Below are positions 42,791 through 51,241 of a DNA stretch of 64,000 bases, piece by piece. A program made the position numbers and the translations under genes. This stretch comes from Planctomycetota bacterium (GTDB lineage Bacteria > Planctomycetota > Phycisphaerae > UBA1845 > PWPN01). Below the pieces are notes generated by a model that ran no database searches, was not told the DNA's origin, and worked only from the letters and a program-made list of their open reading frames with translations. Numbering within the stretch: the first letter of the stretch is position 1; the number at the start of each line of letters is the position of its first letter. The stretch is taken from contig JAKLEZ010000001.1 of the NCBI GenBank assembly GCA_022711465.1, positions 806,001 through 870,000 of the forward strand, read 5' to 3'.

Positions 42791-44229
42791 GCGGACGCTC
42801 GATTCACCTCGGGCCTGGACGATGTCCCACTCGGCGAAGGAACCGACGGCTTGGCAGGCAATTTGATCTTCATGCCGGCTTTCATCTTCCTGGGATCAAG
42901 GTCCTTGTTGAGCTTCTTGATCTCCGGCCAAGCAGTGGCCGTACCCAATTCCCTGGCCGCAATCGAACCCAGGGTGTCCTTGTCGCGAATCTCGTATGTC
43001 CGGTACTTGCTCGAGGCAGCCCCAGGTTTGGGCTCGGTGCTGTCCAGCGTCAGTCTGCCCTTGAGAGCCCCCCCGTCGTTCCTGGCAATCACCGTCGGAG
43101 CCCGCCGATCGTCGGCGTCGTCGGGGGCCGGGCTCCCAGCCGGTGCCGGCGTCAGGGTCGGCGACGACGTCTTCTTCCTGGGGGTCAGCTTCGGGTAGTC
43201 GACGACCTGCGGCAAGGGGCTCCCAGATGCCTCTCTTCCGTCGGCGCCGCCCTTCGCGACGGCAGTGCCCGCCGACAAGGGCGCCGTCGACCCACCCTTG
43301 GGTCTCACCGATTCCTTCGGCGCCTTGCGGGAGTCAACCGTCGCCAGTTCCTTGGCCAACTCCCTCAAACTCGGCCTCTTGCCACCCACCGGCTGAACCA
43401 CCTCGAACATGTCCGGCGGAAGATCAGGCAGCAACAGCTTCTGACCCTCGAACACCTTGTTCTTGTCCTTGATCCGATCCTTGTTCGCATCCGCTACGAA
43501 CTCGACCACCTTGGCGGAAACCGAATCGTACCGCTCCTTCGCAATACTCCGCAGCGTATCACCCTTCTGAACCAGGTACTCCTTCGGCGGAGTGGCGGGA
43601 GCGGGATCCGGCGACTTCACCGGCTCGTTCCCTTCGACCGTCACCGGCTTCGGGGCATCGATCATGCCTTTGGCTAGGTCCGTCGACTCGGAATGCTTCA
43701 CCGCAACGGAGGGCCCCGGAGGCGTGATGCCTACCCCCGATGGCCCCGTGGGACTCGGAGCCTTCTTGCCCACGTAGCTCGTCGTCACGACGTCCGGATC
43801 CCCTGGGTTCGACGGCATCTGGCCGCTCAACGGGGTGCTGCCGCCGCCGTTCGGCGTCCATGCAAATGGAGACGGGCCAAGAGAGGGTGGATTGGGCAGA
43901 CGCCACGCCACGCCGTCCGGCCCTTTCGAGGACGAATCCGGCGAATTCGGCAGCTTGACCAGACCACCATCCCTGTCCGCCGGCGCCAACGGAGACTCAG
44001 GCGTCCGTCCCACCCCCGGCGCCGGAACGGCCCGGTCGCCGTTCGAGCCCGACGGCTTGTTGGCCACCTCGCGGCTACTCGGCAGACTGGGCAGCTGCGG
44101 CGACGGCTTCAGCACAAACGGTAGGTTCTCTCCCGTCGACGGCACCGAGGTCGTTTGCGAGAGAAGTACCGCAAACACAACGATGAAACCCAACCCCACC
44201 AACAGCCCGATTTTCGTTTCCCGGGTCAT
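42787..44229 (-). CDS. Membrane-anchored protein with two LysM domains, inserted in the dcw cluster
   Basis: 480-residue protein with an N-terminal membrane anchor (IGLLVGLGFIVVFAVLLSQT) and a very long Pro/Ser/Gly-rich, low-complexity linker (about 30-215). The first LysM domain (about 217-272) is YLVQKGDTLRSIAKERYDSV through VFEGQKLLLPDLP. A second disordered linker precedes a second LysM domain (about 415-465), YEIRDKDTLGSIAARELGTA through KAGMKIKLPAK. LysM modules bind GlcNAc-containing glycans, so it should tether the inner membrane to peptidoglycan. ATG 44229 has GGAGG 6 bases ahead (inside the alternative start at 44241). Its position between rsmH and ftsL, with 4-base overlap into ftsL, implies a role at the division wall. 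Confidence 0.85.
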   Translation of the reverse strand: MTRETKIGLLVGLGFIVVFAVLLSQTTSVPSTGENLPFVLKPSPQLPSLPSSREVANKPSGSNGDRAVPAPGVGRTPESPLAPADRDGGLVKLPNSPDSSSKGPDGVAWRLPNPPSLGPSPFAWTPNGGGSTPLSGQMPSNPGDPDVVTTSYVGKKAPSPTGPSGVGITPPGPSVAVKHSESTDLAKGMIDAPKPVTVEGNEPVKSPDPAPATPPKEYLVQKGDTLRSIAKERYDSVSAKVVEFVADANKDRIKDKNKVFEGQKLLLPDLPPDMFEVVQPVGGKRPSLRELAKELATVDSRKAPKESVRPKGGSTAPLSAGTAVAKGGADGREASGSPLPQVVDYPKLTPRKKTSSPTLTPAPAGSPAPDDADDRRAPTVIARNDGGALKGRLTLDSTEPKPGAASSKYRTYEIRDKDTLGSIAARELGTATAWPEIKKLNKDLDPRKMKAGMKIKLPAKPSVPSPSGTSSRPEVNRASA

Positions 44230-44295
44230 TTGAACCTCCATGTCGACCCTGCCTAACCCGCTATGCCCACCTCGCAAGTCGCCCCCCTCAAACCC

Positions 44296-45237
44296 TCACG
44301 CCGAGCCCTGGGCAGACGCTAACCGCAACGCTACCCGGAGCTTGGCACTGCGAGCACGTGGGTTCCGCAGAGTTTCCTCGCTCGAAGCCTGGACCGGCTT
44401 CTTAGTCCGTATTTCATACACGCCATCGCGCTTGCGATCAAGAAAATTCTGCTTGACGATTCGATCTTCACCACTATGGAAGCTAATCACCGCAAGCCGA
44501 CCCCCTACAGATAGTCGTCGGGGGGCATACTCCAGCAGCTCCTGCAAATGCTCCAGCTCGTGGTTGACGGCCATCCGCAGGGCAAGAAACGTCCTTGTGG
44601 CGGGATGGATCCGGTGCCGGGAAAACGACCCCGAAACCCCCATCGCCGAACAGACGATCCCCACCAGCTCCGACACCGTTCGAATCCGCTTCTCCCGACG
44701 GGCTTCACAGATCCGCTTCGCGATCCGCCGACTGAACCGCTCCTGGCTCGAATGGAAAATCAGATCCGCCAGCTCATTCTCCTCCAGCCGGTTGACCACA
44801 TCGGCCGCAGTCGTCTCCAGTCGCTGGTCGATTCGCATGTCCAGCGGCCCATCCTCGCTGAAAGTGAAACCTCGACTTGAATCAAGCAGTTGATCGGTGC
44901 TGACCCCCAGATCGGCCAGGATCACATCGACACGACTCACGCCCAATTCGTCGAGAACCGACCCCAACTCGGAGAAGTTGGCCCGGACCCAGTGCAGCGA
45001 TGGACTTGATTTGCCGGCCATGGCCTTCTCCACGCGACTGCGGGCTCGGGCCAAGTTGCTCTCGTCAATATCCAGGCCGATGAACCGGCCCCCTGACCCG
45101 ATAGCCCCCGCCAACAACTCAGCGTGCCCCCCATGCCCCACAGTCGCATCCACGACCGTCTCGCCTGGTCGAGGATCGACGAGCGACATCAGGACTTCAC
45201 TGAGAACCGGGACATGCTCGATCTCAGATCGGCTCAC
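44296..45237 (-). CDS. rsmH: 16S rRNA (cytosine(1402)-N4)-methyltransferase
   Basis: SAM-dependent methyltransferase for C1402 of 16S rRNA, normally the second gene of the dcw cluster (formerly mraW). The 313-residue product has HVPVLSEVLMSLVDPRPGET, VDATVGHGGHAELLAGAIGS (SAM loop), FIGLDIDESNLARARSRV, DVILADLGVSTDQLLDSSRG, FTFSEDGPLDMRIDQ, and near the C-terminus LSVGGRLAVISFHSGEDRIV. The start is taken as GTG 45237 with AGAAGGA 9 bases ahead; the frame is open to 45348 but the extra residues are Cys/Arg-rich and unconserved. It is separated from mraZ by 557 bases, more than usual. Confidence 0.95.
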   Translation of the reverse strand: MSRSEIEHVPVLSEVLMSLVDPRPGETVVDATVGHGGHAELLAGAIGSGGRFIGLDIDESNLARARSRVEKAMAGKSSPSLHWVRANFSELGSVLDELGVSRVDVILADLGVSTDQLLDSSRGFTFSEDGPLDMRIDQRLETTAADVVNRLEENELADLIFHSSQERFSRRIAKRICEARREKRIRTVSELVGIVCSAMGVSGSFSRHRIHPATRTFLALRMAVNHELEHLQELLEYAPRRLSVGGRLAVISFHSGEDRIVKQNFLDRKRDGVYEIRTKKPVQASSEETLRNPRARSAKLRVALRLASAQGSA

Positions 45238-45794
45238 CAAGCGGCATCCTTCTAAGCAGGGCAACGTCGGACATCCGTGCCGACGTTGGCCCCAGCACTT
45301 CCCGGCCGGATGGAAAGCAGCCCGACAACAACTCCTGCCCTCCGGCAAGACACCCGCCGCCCTTTGAAGTGAGCTTCCGGCTCGTCCGCGTCGTCGAGCC
45401 GGCCAAACCCACCCGGCAGCTGCGGGTCAAACCCGAGTGAGATGTCGTTCGGGCACCCTCTTCCCAAGCAATCCCTTGCGCTCTGCGACGGGAAGCGGTC
45501 CGCCTGACCGGCGAGTAACCCCCCGGTCAGTATGGTCCGTCTGAAACCGCCAATTCAACGACCTCTTGCCGGACCCGCGGGTGCCGCGCCGCTTGCCCGG
45601 GGTCCGGCCAAGTCACCCTCGCCTCCACCTTCCACCGCTGCGGCACGCCGGACTCCACGCCAGGAGCCCGGCCAGCCCAGCACTCGTTCTTTCGCCTCCG
45701 GTCGGCTCGTTGCTCGGCTCGGAAAGGGAAACGCCACCGGGTCGCCACGAACGCTTCCCTTCCCGAGACCGCGCCCTCGCTCTCTATTCCGTTC
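45238..45794. other. Gap between mraZ and rsmH, no gene seen
   Basis: 557 bases where these two genes normally nearly touch. Open frames here are short, Arg/Pro-rich and without family resemblance. The only structure I notice is a perfect 8-base inverted repeat CTGACCGG/CCGGTCAG at 45504-45511 and 45523-45530, without a T-run. It may contain a second promoter for rsmH, but no convincing -35/-10 pair was found. Confidence 0.5.
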
Positions 45795-46286
45795 TCAGTG
45801 GCCGCTGGTCGCGCCTCCACCGTTCCGTCGGTTCAGGGCCGTCTCCAGCCGGGCCACACGCAGCAGGTCGGGATACCGGTCCCAGTTCTCGTTCATGAAG
45901 GAGCTGTACTCGCTTCGGTTCCAGATCACCAGGTGGTCCCGAGCACCGGTTAACGTGACCTGCTTGCCAATCCCCACCCTGTCCAACACCCACTGAGGCA
46001 GGACCATGCGTCCCTGCTTGTCCAAGTCCAGCGGTGTTGCCATCGCGTAAAAGATCTTCTCGAACTTCTCTCGCTCATCGTTGGGATCGAGCGATGCACT
46101 GCACTCGTCCGCATACCGCTCGAAGTATCGATCCGCATACAAACTCAACGTCGTCTTGGGCGTCCCCGGAACCAGATAGAAACGCGTCCCATCCCTCTCC
46201 GGATCCAAGCCTGCTCGAATGCTCGCGGGTATCGAAAGACGATTCTTGGGGTCGACGGTCAGATCAAACGTCCCAGTGAACAACAT
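45795..46286 (-). CDS. mraZ: Transcriptional regulator MraZ
   Basis: DNA-binding protein of the AbrB-like SpoVT fold and usual first gene of the dcw cluster; in E. coli it represses the cluster's promoter. The 163-residue protein shows the two half-repeats: MLFTGTFDLTVDPKNRLSIP at the N-terminus and ATPLDLDKQGRMVLPQWVLD around residue 85, followed by VTLTGARDHLVIWNRSEY. The C-terminus is a short charged tail ending NRRNGGGATSGH. ATG 46286 gives the family start; no strong ribosome site is present. A promoter lies at 46346-46373, with G-rich repeats around it that could be MraZ operators. Confidence 0.93.
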   Translation of the reverse strand: MLFTGTFDLTVDPKNRLSIPASIRAGLDPERDGTRFYLVPGTPKTTLSLYADRYFERYADECSASLDPNDEREKFEKIFYAMATPLDLDKQGRMVLPQWVLDRVGIGKQVTLTGARDHLVIWNRSEYSSFMNENWDRYPDLLRVARLETALNRRNGGGATSGH

Positions 46287-46345
46287 GATCGCTGCCGTGC
46301 CAAGAACCTGCTCACCTGACCCCACTACTGGGGCCAGACAGGGAT

Positions 46346-46373
46346 AACATACCACAGCATGACACCAAAGCAA
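46346..46373 (-). promoter_or_regulatory. Main promoter of the dcw cluster
   Basis: TTGCTT and TATGTT separated by 16 bases on the minus strand, about 55 bases before the mraZ ATG. Between it and the ATG the G-rich steps GTGGGGTC, AGGTGAGC and AGGTTCTT follow one another every 8 bases and could form an MraZ operator, but they do not match the E. coli TGGGN5TGGGN5TGGG spacing. The 377 bases from 46374 to 46750 hold no gene that I can support. Confidence 0.55.
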
Positions 46374-46750
46374 GTCCTTTTTTCGGATTACTTACCCGAA
46401 ATCCCAATTCCATTTCCTCGCCGAGCGATTCGGCTTAAGTTAGCACCACCCTGTGGGGCGTCACACACCAATCACCCCCACCGGCGGTAGTTGCGGCCAG
46501 CCCACGCCCGATAACCTCCTCCGAGAACAGACAGTCGGCCGTCAACGCGAGGATCAACCTCGGTCGGAACCTGCGCAGACCACTCATCTCAACGATCCAG
46601 GAAACCAGAAAACCAGCGATCTCGCTGCACGCGGGGTGATCGTGGGGAGGTGTGGAAGAAGTGAAGAGGCCTGCCAGAAGGCTCGAATCGGGACCATACC
46701 CGACCGCCCAGAAACCTCAACCGGGCCGTGAGGCGAACCCACAGCGAAGC

Positions 46751-47050
46751 TCAGCGATGCAGGAGAGCCATCTCCACCGGTGACACGAAAGCTTCCTGGC
46801 GGGGATAGGCCCGAACCGTGGCGCAAAGGCCAAAGAGCGAGGTCAATTCACACATCAGTTGGTCCATCTGCCCGCCTTCAGCATCCGCCCGCCAACGAAC
46901 CAGCCGGCCGGCATGGAAGAACGCCACGCTTAACCCCAAATGAACGCGAAGGCAGGGCTCGGGCAGACCATACTCACGCGTGTACGCGTAGGCGTGTCCC
47001 TGGTCGATCGCCCATTTGACGACGTCCTTGTCCCGAGGATGGATGATCAT
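46751..47050 (-). CDS. Small conserved-looking protein of unknown function (99 aa)
   Basis: 99-residue cytosolic protein of normal composition, beginning MIIHPRDKDVVKWAIDQGHA and containing YGLPEPCLRVHLGLSVAFFH and DQLMCELTSLFGLCATVRAY. No membrane helix, signal peptide or recognised motif; an alpha/beta fold is likely. ATG 47050 has AAGGA 9 bases upstream. It lies alone between the dcw promoter region and a 1.4 kb non-coding stretch, on the same strand as both neighbours. I do not recognise a family. Confidence 0.55.
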   Translation of the reverse strand: MIIHPRDKDVVKWAIDQGHAYAYTREYGLPEPCLRVHLGLSVAFFHAGRLVRWRADAEGGQMDQLMCELTSLFGLCATVRAYPRQEAFVSPVEMALLHR

Positions 47051-48436
47051 GCGCGCTGTCCTTCAGATGCAGGCGAGCGGCGGTTCCTCCTTGAACCGGC
47101 CGCTCGCGTGTCGTTGAAAGGGGCTGGCCCGGAAGCGGATGCTTCCTGGTATTGGCTTTGAGCGAGGGAACCATCAAGTCTTGCTGCGGTCCAAACGCAT
47201 ACAACCTGACAGTTGGAGGAGGGGCATCGCCTCCGGGCCCGCCGAAGCTCGGTCAGGGCAACGCATCCTCGCCGCCCTGGCCCGTCTCAGTCAGATCCTC
47301 CTTCAGAGAACCCACTTGATCGATCCGAATCCACTTGTCAGACACTCGGTCTGGTCGTACACTCGGGCGAATAAGGTCATCGATGAAGCATCCCTTCTTC
47401 ATCGATGCCATATTCCGAAGCGGCCCCTTGCCAGTCACGCGATGAACCGCCTCGGATGCCGATTCGTTCTACCGGCCGCGAAGGGCCACCGCTGTAGGTC
47501 GATTGCCGGTTCTCGATCCAAGAGACCGACCTGCAATCCCTTACCGCTCACTCCCACAGCATCAACGGCCACGGTACTTCACGACCCGCAGCTTGCCTGA
47601 ATCTGGATCACCCGATCACCGAGGACCGGCTGGCACCAACGAAATGTCCCGGAATGGCACCGACAAACAACAGGCAACAACGGCGGCCTGGTCGGCCGTC
47701 CATGGCTCCCGCGGCCAGCCTGCGGCATCATCCCTGACACCGGTCGACACCCATTCCAGGGACCCGGTCCCTGACCCACGCACAGAAAACCAAGCGTCCC
47801 ACCCAAACACTAACGGGCCGATCGGACTGGCTATCCTCGGGAGTTCCTTCTCCGCCAGACGTGAACCCCGCATCTCGGCGAGGCCGCCCCCGCAAAAGGG
47901 AGCGTTCTGAGCTTCCTGATCGCCCGGTCCACTGATTGTCAATCGTGAACCGCAAGCGTTTCTTGATTGGCTCCCACTGGCGGCGACCCTGATGGTCACT
48001 TCACCCGCCAGCATCCTCAAAGCTGAGGCAAGTGTATCACATTATCGGCCTGGATCAAGGGGAGTAAAACCCTTATTCGACAACGATTTACGACATATAG
48101 ACCTCCACGTCCTCCAAAGGTTTTCACACCCCCCACGCTTCGTGAGCTGGGGCATATTCCCTATCCACATATGGTTGGGGAAAGCCTAATGCATATTACC
48201 GAGCTTACCTAAAATCCGGATTCCACCCCTATTACACAGCCCTCCATACCGAGTTACCGGTCCTTGAAATCCGGAAAACCAGTCTGAATGGAGGGTGATC
48301 CGATCACCTGCCGCAAGACCGTCGGCAAACATACCAAGACCATCGGTCCAGCCTGCGACCGCCCCAAGTCACCCCGGTAGAGTCAAATACCACTAGAGGG
48401 CTCGAGAAAGCCCCACAATATGCCCGTCGGCAAACG
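47051..48436. other. 1.4 kb non-coding stretch with inverted repeats and an AT-richer core
   Basis: No frame here looks like a gene on either strand. Notable structure: an 11-base perfect hairpin at 47378-47407; a locally AT-rich segment (about 48030-48290) that contains CCCTCCAT (48240-48247) paired with ATGGAGGG (48288-48295), two imperfect copies of a TACCGAG...ATCCGGA block, and a promoter-like TTGATC/TACACT pair reading on the minus strand near 48030-48057. A 12-base direct repeat CCGTCGGCAAAC occurs at 48319-48330 and 48424-48435. A structured RNA is possible. I checked for RNase P RNA, tmRNA, SRP RNA and tRNA hallmarks and found none. Confidence 0.45.
47378..47407. repeat. Perfect 11-base inverted repeat
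   Basis: Arms CATCGATGAAG (47378-47388) and CTTCATCGATG (47397-47407) around an 8-base loop, inside non-coding DNA. No T-run follows on either strand, so it is not a standard terminator; it could be an operator for a dimeric protein or an RNA hairpin. Confidence 0.7.
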
Positions 48437-49123
48437 TCACGGCTCAACCAGCCCCTCGCGGATCGCGTACCGAGCCAGTTCGACACGGTCGTGGATGTCC
48501 AGCTTGGCCATTAGCGAGGCCTTCTGCTTGTCCGCCGTCTTGTAGCTGATCCCCAGAATGCTCGCCGCCTCTTTCAGACTCTGCCCACGGGCCAGTACGC
48601 GAAGAAGCTCACGCTCCCGAGGACTCAGCGTGCTCAAGCGACTCTTGGGCGGATTCTCGAGGCGAATCTGGTCACCCTCAACGATCAAACGACTCATGAT
48701 CTCCGGCGAATAGTGAATCCGACCGGCCGCCACTTCGCGAATCGCCCCGATCAGCGAGCTCATCCCCTGGCTCTTCACAATGAACCCGTTGGCCCGAACC
48801 TTGAGCGCCTGCTCAAGGTGCTCGTCGTGCTCGTAAGCCGTCACCAGGATGAACTTCGTCTGGGGTACACGCGAACGGACAATCTGAATCGCATCAAAGC
48901 AACTGATGCCCGGCATGTCGATGTCCATCAGCACCAGGTCAGGTTTCAGCTCCAGTACCTTGCTGATCGCGGCATCCGCGTCTTCCGCCACCCCAACGAT
49001 GACAATGTCCGGTTCACGAGCCAGCAGCGAACTGACGCTGTCGCGAACCAGACCATGGTCGTCAACAACCAAGACCTTGATCGAGCCTGCATTCGTCGCG
49101 GGAACCTGTGGTATCGAAGACAT
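48437..49123 (-). CDS. NarL/FixJ-type response regulator
   Basis: 228-residue two-component response regulator. The receiver domain (about 15-130) has the acidic pair Asp21/Asp22 (VLVVDDHGLVRDS), phosphoacceptor Asp67 (LVLMDIDMPG), Thr95 (ILVTAYEHD) and Lys117 (GFIVKSQG), so it should be phosphorylatable. A LuxR-type helix-turn-helix (about 164-224) contains LSTLSPRERELLRVLARGQS, LKEAASILGISYKTADKQ and KLDIHDRVELARYAIREG, the DNA-binding part. No histidine kinase is adjacent, so the partner is unknown. ATG 49123 has GGGGGAGG 6 bases upstream; the frame runs on to 49420 without homology. A promoter at 49280-49308 and a direct repeat in the leader suggest regulation. Confidence 0.93.
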   Translation of the reverse strand: MSSIPQVPATNAGSIKVLVVDDHGLVRDSVSSLLAREPDIVIVGVAEDADAAISKVLELKPDLVLMDIDMPGISCFDAIQIVRSRVPQTKFILVTAYEHDEHLEQALKVRANGFIVKSQGMSSLIGAIREVAAGRIHYSPEIMSRLIVEGDQIRLENPPKSRLSTLSPRERELLRVLARGQSLKEAASILGISYKTADKQKASLMAKLDIHDRVELARYAIREGLVEP

Positions 49124-49188
49124 ATCGACCTCCCCCGGGTATTCGCCTGGCTCCCGGGTACGGCCCCACAAGCCAAGCGGTGGGGTCA

Positions 49189-49227
49189 GACAACACCATG
49201 CCTTGACATGTACGCCGGACAACACCA
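49189..49227. repeat. Direct repeat in the response-regulator leader
   Basis: TGGTGTTGTC (minus strand) occurs at 49189-49198 and again at 49218-49227, 29 bases apart, or nearly three helical turns, so on the same DNA face. It lies downstream of the predicted promoter and upstream of the ATG. It could be a binding site for the regulator itself. Confidence 0.5.
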
Positions 49228-49279
49228 CTATTCGCGACAGTGCCCGCAGGACGGCCGCAACGTCCGACGCGCAAACAAG

Positions 49280-49308
49280 AGTATAGCGATGGATGTCCTG
49301 AATGGCAA
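49280..49308 (-). promoter_or_regulatory. Promoter of the response-regulator gene
   Basis: TTGCCA and TATACT separated by 17 bases on the minus strand; the predicted start is near 49273, giving a leader of about 150 bases. The rest of the gap to the glycosyltransferase stop (49309-49900) shows no gene; frames present are Arg/Pro-rich and lack family resemblance. Confidence 0.55.
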
Positions 49309-49900
49309 ACAACTTCCGTTGCGGGTCTGACCGAACTGGCATGAGACTCGGCCTGATCACGAACAGGGCTTCCGCCCCCCCCACTGAGCCAATCCGAGCC
49401 CGTCCCCAGCCTTCATTCAACTGCCCCGCCCAACGAAGGCAACGCCCGACCTGTGAATAGAGGTCTAACTCCCGATCGCAAAGAGAAACGGAGCCAACCC
49501 TGACCCAAGCCGGGGCGCCACACCTCCCTCCTCCAACTCAATCGATGCGCCGCCGCGGGACAGGCGCCGTGTTCTTGATCTGAGACTGGCGTTGCCCGCT
49601 GGCCACATACGGCCACACCAAAGCGGCAAGGTCAAGAACGCAAACGAGAGAAAAGAAGCCGCGCGATGGAATCCAGAAGTCGAAGAAACCGACGGGCCTC
49701 GGGTCGCAGATCCGGTTCGATCGGTCGGATACGCCATGCCCACGCTCCATCGCCGCATGTGTAACCATCGGCTGAAAATGGGCTTGCGGACAAACCCCGC
49801 GGGCCGTTTGGCTTCGTTTGGCGCTCTGAGTTTCTGGCGGCCGGCGGTGGCTTCCTCCACCCCGCCAAGACCCTGCTCGTCACCCGCCGACCATGCTCTG

Positions 49901-51184
49901 TCAACCCCGCAACTCGTTGGCTTCGTTTGGCCTCGACACACCAAGAGGTCGCCCGCCGAGCGATCGCGGACTCACCCCGGCCATTACCCCCGTATAGCGA
50001 TCTTCCCAGCGCAGGGCCAACCGGCTGGCATCGGCGTTCAGGCCAACCCACCGTCGGGCTTCCAGGCCCAGCCGCCGAGCGAGATCTGCGTCCTCCAACA
50101 GGACCGCCAGGTTCGCCGCGATCTCGTCGGGCCGCCCCTTCGCGGCCAGCAGGCCGGTCCGACCATGAACAATCAGGTCCCGGCAGCCGGGAACGTCCGT
50201 GGCGACGATCGGAAGGCCGGCGGCCATGGCCTCCAGGAGAGCGTTGGGCAACCCCTCCGTCCGAGAGCAGAAGAGGAATACGTCGGCGGTCTTGAGCAGT
50301 TGGGGAACATCCGTGCGACGACCAAGCATGAGCACGTCACTCGACAGGCCGTGTTGACGAATGAGCCGCTCGACTACGGGCCGATACGGCCCTTCGCCGA
50401 CAAGCACAAGCTTGATGCGATGTCGCTCCCGGACCAAAACACACGCCGCCAACATCTCCTCGAAACCTTTCACCGGATCCAGTCGCCCGGTCCAGATCAG
50501 CACCCGCCGGTCCGAACCCAGGCCCAGTGCCTCGCGGACCAGCGGCCGGGCTTCCGCGTACTTCGCTACCTCGACCGCACCCCACTCGCAAGCCAGACGG
50601 GACCGGGGAATATGAGCCTGCCGATGCAGGTGCTCGACGACCGAGGGCGAATTGCCGATCTCCCAGGCACACAAGCGACAGGTCAGGCCGTCGAGGATCA
50701 GGTGCCAGCCCCGCTCGACCTCGGCCGTCTGGATCTCGCACAGAATCCGGGAAATCGGTACCCCCGCCATCGGGCCCACAAACCGGGCAGCGGTATTGGC
50801 GTGAAACATCAACGAATGCAGAATATCGGGGGGATCCGCCCACAGAAATCGCCACAGTCGCCAGAGGGCGGCGAGATCGGCGACCGATCGGGCCCGGCAG
50901 GCCGAGACCGGAATCCCCCCTTCGCGGAGCATCCCACCCACCGGCCCCTCCCCCGCCAGCGAAATCACCCGAACCCGGAACCGGTCACGCGGCAACGCCG
51001 TCGCCAGCCGAAAGAGGTGCAAGGGCACACCGCCAACTTCAAGGTCGGTAATGAGGTACGCCAGGTTGAGAGGACGGAAAGACAAGGGAAAACGTCGGAG
51101 CAGAAACCGAAACGCCGAAAGCCGAAACGCCACCCGCAGGTCACCCAACTCGGCACGCGATACACGGCGTGCCGCAGTCAACAT
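49901..51184 (-). CDS. GT4-type glycosyltransferase
   Basis: 427-residue retaining GT-B glycosyltransferase. The N-terminal acceptor domain begins at about residue 38 (LNLAYLITDLEVGGVPLHLF, the usual VGG loop). The donor domain contains VLIWTGRLDPVKGFEEMLAA (about 248-267), LVLVGEGPYRPVVERLI, VLMLGRRTDVPQLLKTADVF, and the EX7E motif in SRTEGLPNALLEAMAAGLPI, followed by VATDVPGCRDLI. Such enzymes build exopolysaccharide, lipopolysaccharide or glycolipid; the sugar is unknown. The N-terminal 37 residues are Arg-rich and may bind membrane. ATG 51184 has GGGGAG 5 bases upstream. It lies 57 bases after murQ on the same strand. Confidence 0.92.
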   Translation of the reverse strand: MLTAARRVSRAELGDLRVAFRLSAFRFLLRRFPLSFRPLNLAYLITDLEVGGVPLHLFRLATALPRDRFRVRVISLAGEGPVGGMLREGGIPVSACRARSVADLAALWRLWRFLWADPPDILHSLMFHANTAARFVGPMAGVPISRILCEIQTAEVERGWHLILDGLTCRLCAWEIGNSPSVVEHLHRQAHIPRSRLACEWGAVEVAKYAEARPLVREALGLGSDRRVLIWTGRLDPVKGFEEMLAACVLVRERHRIKLVLVGEGPYRPVVERLIRQHGLSSDVLMLGRRTDVPQLLKTADVFLFCSRTEGLPNALLEAMAAGLPIVATDVPGCRDLIVHGRTGLLAAKGRPDEIAANLAVLLEDADLARRLGLEARRWVGLNADASRLALRWEDRYTGVMAGVSPRSLGGRPLGVSRPNEANELRG

Positions 51185-51241
51185 TCACTCCCCACACCCA
51201 GCCGAGCTGACCGCCGATCGCTGACCGCTTCCTCTCATCCC

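Noticed and set aside
45527..45820. A 97-codon minus-strand frame between mraZ and rsmH
   Set aside because: Arg/Pro-rich, overlaps the mraZ 3' end, no ribosome site or motif.
48110..48240. Possible replication origin with DnaA-box-like sequences (for example CTATCCACA)
   Set aside because: Only one near-match to TTATNCACA, no cluster, and no dnaA, dnaN, rpmH or similar gene nearby.
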